Assembly: GCA_018240465.1 (NCBI GenBank) | Contig: JAFEFS010000090.1 | Location: forward strand, 1-35,241 | Length of the DNA: 35,241 bases | Source of the DNA: Pseudomonadota bacterium | GTDB lineage: Bacteria > Pseudomonadota > Gammaproteobacteria > Xanthomonadales > Rhodanobacteraceae | Direction of reading: 5' to 3' | Part shown: piece after piece, positions 33,275 to 35,241 of the stretch | How positions within the stretch are numbered: position 1 is the stretch's first letter | How the letters are laid out: each line of letters opens with the position of its first letter | Translations under genes and position numbers: made by a program | Notes under the pieces: model-generated | Told to the model about the DNA's origin: nothing | The model's input: only the letters and a program-made list of their open reading frames with translations | Databases searched by the model: none

Positions 33275-33541
33275 ATGGACAAACGCCTGCTCGACATTCT
33301 CTGCGACCCGGTGACCAAGACGCCGGTGAAGCTGCTCAATCGCGGGCAGCTCGACGCGCTCAACCGCGAGATCGCGCAGGATGCGGTGAAAACGGTGACC
33401 GGTGCGAACGTCGCCGCGGCGCTCAAGGCCGGCCTGATCACGACCGACGGCAAGGTGATCTACCGCATCGACGACGATATTCCGGTGATGCTCGCCGACG
33501 AAGGCATCGGCACGACGCAACTGCGCGATTTTCCAGGGTGA
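33275..33541 (+). CDS. Trm112/YcaR-like small protein
   Basis: 88-residue protein of the Trm112 (UPF0434) family, opening MDKRLLDILCDPVTKTPVKLL and ending VIYRIDDDIPVMLADEGI, both family signatures. Trm112 activates methyltransferases in eukaryotes and archaea; the bacterial role is not settled. It is longer than E. coli YcaR (60 residues) because of a helical insert (about 25-55). Only one cysteine (C10) of the zinc set is present, so zinc binding is doubtful. The nadC gene follows after seven bases, suggesting one transcript. Confidence 0.88.
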   Translation: MDKRLLDILCDPVTKTPVKLLNRGQLDALNREIAQDAVKTVTGANVAAALKAGLITTDGKVIYRIDDDIPVMLADEGIGTTQLRDFPG

Positions 33542-33548
33542 GCCGCGC

Positions 33549-34409
33549 GTGACCGAACCGCAAGCACCGGATGCCGCCGTCGTTGCCCAGGACGTGGCGC
33601 GTGCGCTGGCCGAAGATTTCGGCAACGGCGATGCGACCGCCGACCTGCTGCCCGCCACCGCCACCGCCAGTGCGACCGTGGTCACCCGCGAAGACGCGGT
33701 GCTCTGCGGCAGCAACTGGTTCGACGCCTGCTTCCGCGCGCGCGACCCGAATGTTGTCATCGCATGGCGGGCACACGACGGCGACCGCGTCGCCGCGAAT
33801 GCGATATTGTGCACGTTGCGCGGCAACGCACGCGCGCTGGTCGGCGCCGAGCGCTCGGCGCTGAACTTCCTGCAGACCTTGTCGGCCACGGCTACCGTCG
33901 CTGCGCAGTACGCCGACGCCGTGCGCGGCACGCGCACGCGCATCCTCGACACGCGCAAGACGCTGCCCGGCCTGCGCTACGCGCAGAAGTACGCGGTGCG
34001 CTGCGGCGGCGCGACGAACCACCGCATCGGCCTGTTCGACGCGATCCTGATCAAGGAAAACCATATCGCCGCGGCAGGCTCGCTCGCCGCCGCCGTTGCC
34101 GCCGCGCGCAAGGCGCATCCGAACCTGCTGCTCGAAGTCGAAGTGGAAAATTTCGCCGAGCTCGACCAGGCACTCGCCGCCGGGGTCGATCGCGTCATGC
34201 TCGATGAATTCGCGCCCGAGGACCTGCGCCGCGCCGTCGCCCACGTGGCCGGGCGCGTGGCGCTCGAAGTCTCCGGCAGCGTCAGCCTCGACCGCGTGCG
34301 CGCCATCGCCGACACCGGCGTCGATTTCATCTCGGTCGGCGCGTTGACCAAGCACGTGCGCGCGATCGATCTGTCGATGCGCGTGCGCATGGAAGCGCAC
34401 GCGGCTTGA
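33549..34409 (+). CDS. nadC: Nicotinate-nucleotide pyrophosphorylase (quinolinate phosphoribosyltransferase)
   Basis: Makes nicotinate mononucleotide from quinolinate and PRPP in de novo NAD synthesis; cytoplasmic. It has 286 residues, normal length. Conserved blocks are EDFGNGDATADLL, ALNFLQTLSATAT, TRKTLPGLRYAQKYAVRCGGATNHR (135-159, substrate-binding Arg/Lys/His) and DAILIKENHI. EVEVENFAEL, MLDEF and EVSGSVSLDRVRAIADTGVDFISVGALTKH follow at the phosphate site. The start is GTG 33549, the only start preceding the family N-terminus in this frame. It lies seven bases after the Trm112-like gene and converges with the peptidase gene. Confidence 0.96.
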   Translation: MTEPQAPDAAVVAQDVARALAEDFGNGDATADLLPATATASATVVTREDAVLCGSNWFDACFRARDPNVVIAWRAHDGDRVAANAILCTLRGNARALVGAERSALNFLQTLSATATVAAQYADAVRGTRTRILDTRKTLPGLRYAQKYAVRCGGATNHRIGLFDAILIKENHIAAAGSLAAAVAAARKAHPNLLLEVEVENFAELDQALAAGVDRVMLDEFAPEDLRRAVAHVAGRVALEVSGSVSLDRVRAIADTGVDFISVGALTKHVRAIDLSMRVRMEAHAA

Positions 34410-34425
34410 GCGCCGCGCGCGCAGA

Positions 34426-35241
34426 TCACCTCGGCCGCATGATCGTCTCGCGTATCGCCGCGTCGCGTGCGGTGTCGTCGAAACGCAATCGGCCACCGGC
34501 TTCGCCGATGCCGAGGTCCGCGTATACCGCTTTCCAATCCGGAAAGCCGCGCATCGCGGCGAACTGGCGATAACGTGCGCCGATCAGCGTCGTGCCGGCC
34601 AGCGCGTCGAGCCGTGCGACGAAATCCTCCGGCCGCCATGCGCGATACGCCGGCAGGCAGCAATCGCGGAACCGCGACAGCGCGGTGTCGAGTCCAACCT
34701 TGCCGCCACTTTCGCGGCGCAGATCGCGATCGACCGTGAGCCAGAACGCCGCGCCGGCCCAGTACACCCGCTGGTACGCATGCGTGCGCTGCATGTTCGC
34801 CGCGGTTTGCTCCAGCGTGCCATCGCTTTTTGCCGCCGCACCGCGGCGGAAGCCCTCGGCGAGCCGGTCCCAACCCTGCGCCGCGGTGAGCAGACCGCCG
34901 CGCGCGCGCAACACGTTCTGGTAGTACGTGGCGAGGCCCTCCGCGAGCCACGAGCCGCGGTCGCCGAGATAGGGATGCATGAGGTGGCTCAACTCGTGCA
35001 CCGCCATCCAGTCGTCGTCGAACTCGGCTTCGGGCCGGCCCGGATCGATCAGCAGTTGCAGTGCGTTGCCCTGTCCGCGCACGGACTGGCCGAACACGAC
35101 CGCCTGCCCGTGCGTGCGGGTTGCGACCGGCAACATCAGCACCTGCACGTCGGCCAGCGGCAGGCGGCCGTAGGCGCCGAGCACCGCCCGCGCGACGCGG
35201 CCGAACCAGCGATCGAGTTTGCCGCGCTGCTCCGCATCGAC
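34426..35241 (-). CDS. HExxH metallopeptidase-like protein, C-terminal part (cut by window end)
   Basis: The frame is open to the right window edge; 271 codons are visible and the start lies beyond. The zinc motif HELSH is followed 19 residues later by the glutamate of WLAEGLATYYQ, the gluzincin layout seen in M61-like and M1-like peptidases. Before it stands a beta-like stretch (QVLMLPVATRTHGQAVVFGQSVRGQGNALQLLID, shown by pattern only). After it is a helical domain with YWAGAAFWLTVDRDLR, typical of this peptidase clan. No signal sequence can be assessed because the N-terminus is missing. The exact family is uncertain; M61-like is my best guess. It may be periplasmic. It converges with nadC. 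Confidence 0.75.
   Translation of the reverse strand, partial: VDAEQRGKLDRWFGRVARAVLGAYGRLPLADVQVLMLPVATRTHGQAVVFGQSVRGQGNALQLLIDPGRPEAEFDDDWMAVHELSHLMHPYLGDRGSWLAEGLATYYQNVLRARGGLLTAAQGWDRLAEGFRRGAAAKSDGTLEQTAANMQRTHAYQRVYWAGAAFWLTVDRDLRRESGGKVGLDTALSRFRDCCLPAYRAWRPEDFVARLDALAGTTLIGARYRQFAAMRGFPDWKAVYADLGIGEAGGRLRFDDTARDAAIRETIMRPR

Overview
The window is a dense, GC-rich stretch of chromosome from a gammaproteobacterium, most likely of the Xanthomonadales/Lysobacterales (Rhodanobacteraceae or Lysobacteraceae type). This placement is an inference. It rests on the gene set: an Oar-like TonB-dependent receptor, a YceH-PrephDH pair, an ECF sigma/protein kinase pair, a bacterial SET-domain protein, a FucP-type sugar transporter and a MarC protein. 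It also rests on intergenic REP-like hairpins of a style I associate with that order. I see no rRNA, tRNA, CRISPR array, transposase or prophage gene.

Left part (1-9000): a Ser/Thr protein kinase (cut by the window edge) is translationally coupled to an ECF sigma factor. A CnoX-type thioredoxin-TPR protein diverges from them. An MFS exporter follows, then a two-gene operon for a Tat-exported isoquinoline-1-oxidoreductase-type molybdenum hydroxylase. Next comes a tandem pair of single-pass, proline-rich membrane proteins of unknown function. The pair shares its N-terminal half and an almost identical upstream element containing a perfect hairpin/palindrome.

Middle (9000-23200): an Old Yellow Enzyme of the YqjM/XenA class and an EF-G-like GTPase that lacks the catalytic histidine of true EF-G. 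Then a TIGR01777 epimerase, YceH, a prephenate dehydrogenase with an ACT domain, a FucP/GluP-type sugar transporter with a LacI-type operator candidate upstream, a SET-domain methyltransferase and a secreted RNase T2. A 456-base non-coding stretch rich in hairpins follows, then the sugar-phosphate genes pgm and tal, and the nucleotide nucleosidase ppnN.

Right part (23200-35241): a 1147-residue Oar-like TonB-dependent receptor with a clear rho-independent terminator. An OlsF-like fused acyltransferase follows, probably for ornithine lipid, whose Shine-Dalgarno sits in the loop of a perfect hairpin. Then come a MarC protein and a tightly overlapping grxD-SDR-(small lipoprotein-like ORF) unit. 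An iron superoxide dismutase, purE-purK, a Trm112-like protein with nadC, and an HExxH peptidase cut by the window end complete the region.

Most genes are housekeeping or central metabolism. The less ordinary signals are the duplicated membrane-protein pair with its duplicated leader and the kinase-sigma pair with threonines in place of the usual acidic residues. Others are the histidine-less EF-G paralogue, the SD-in-loop hairpin before the OlsF-like gene, and two long palindromes built from 10-base units.
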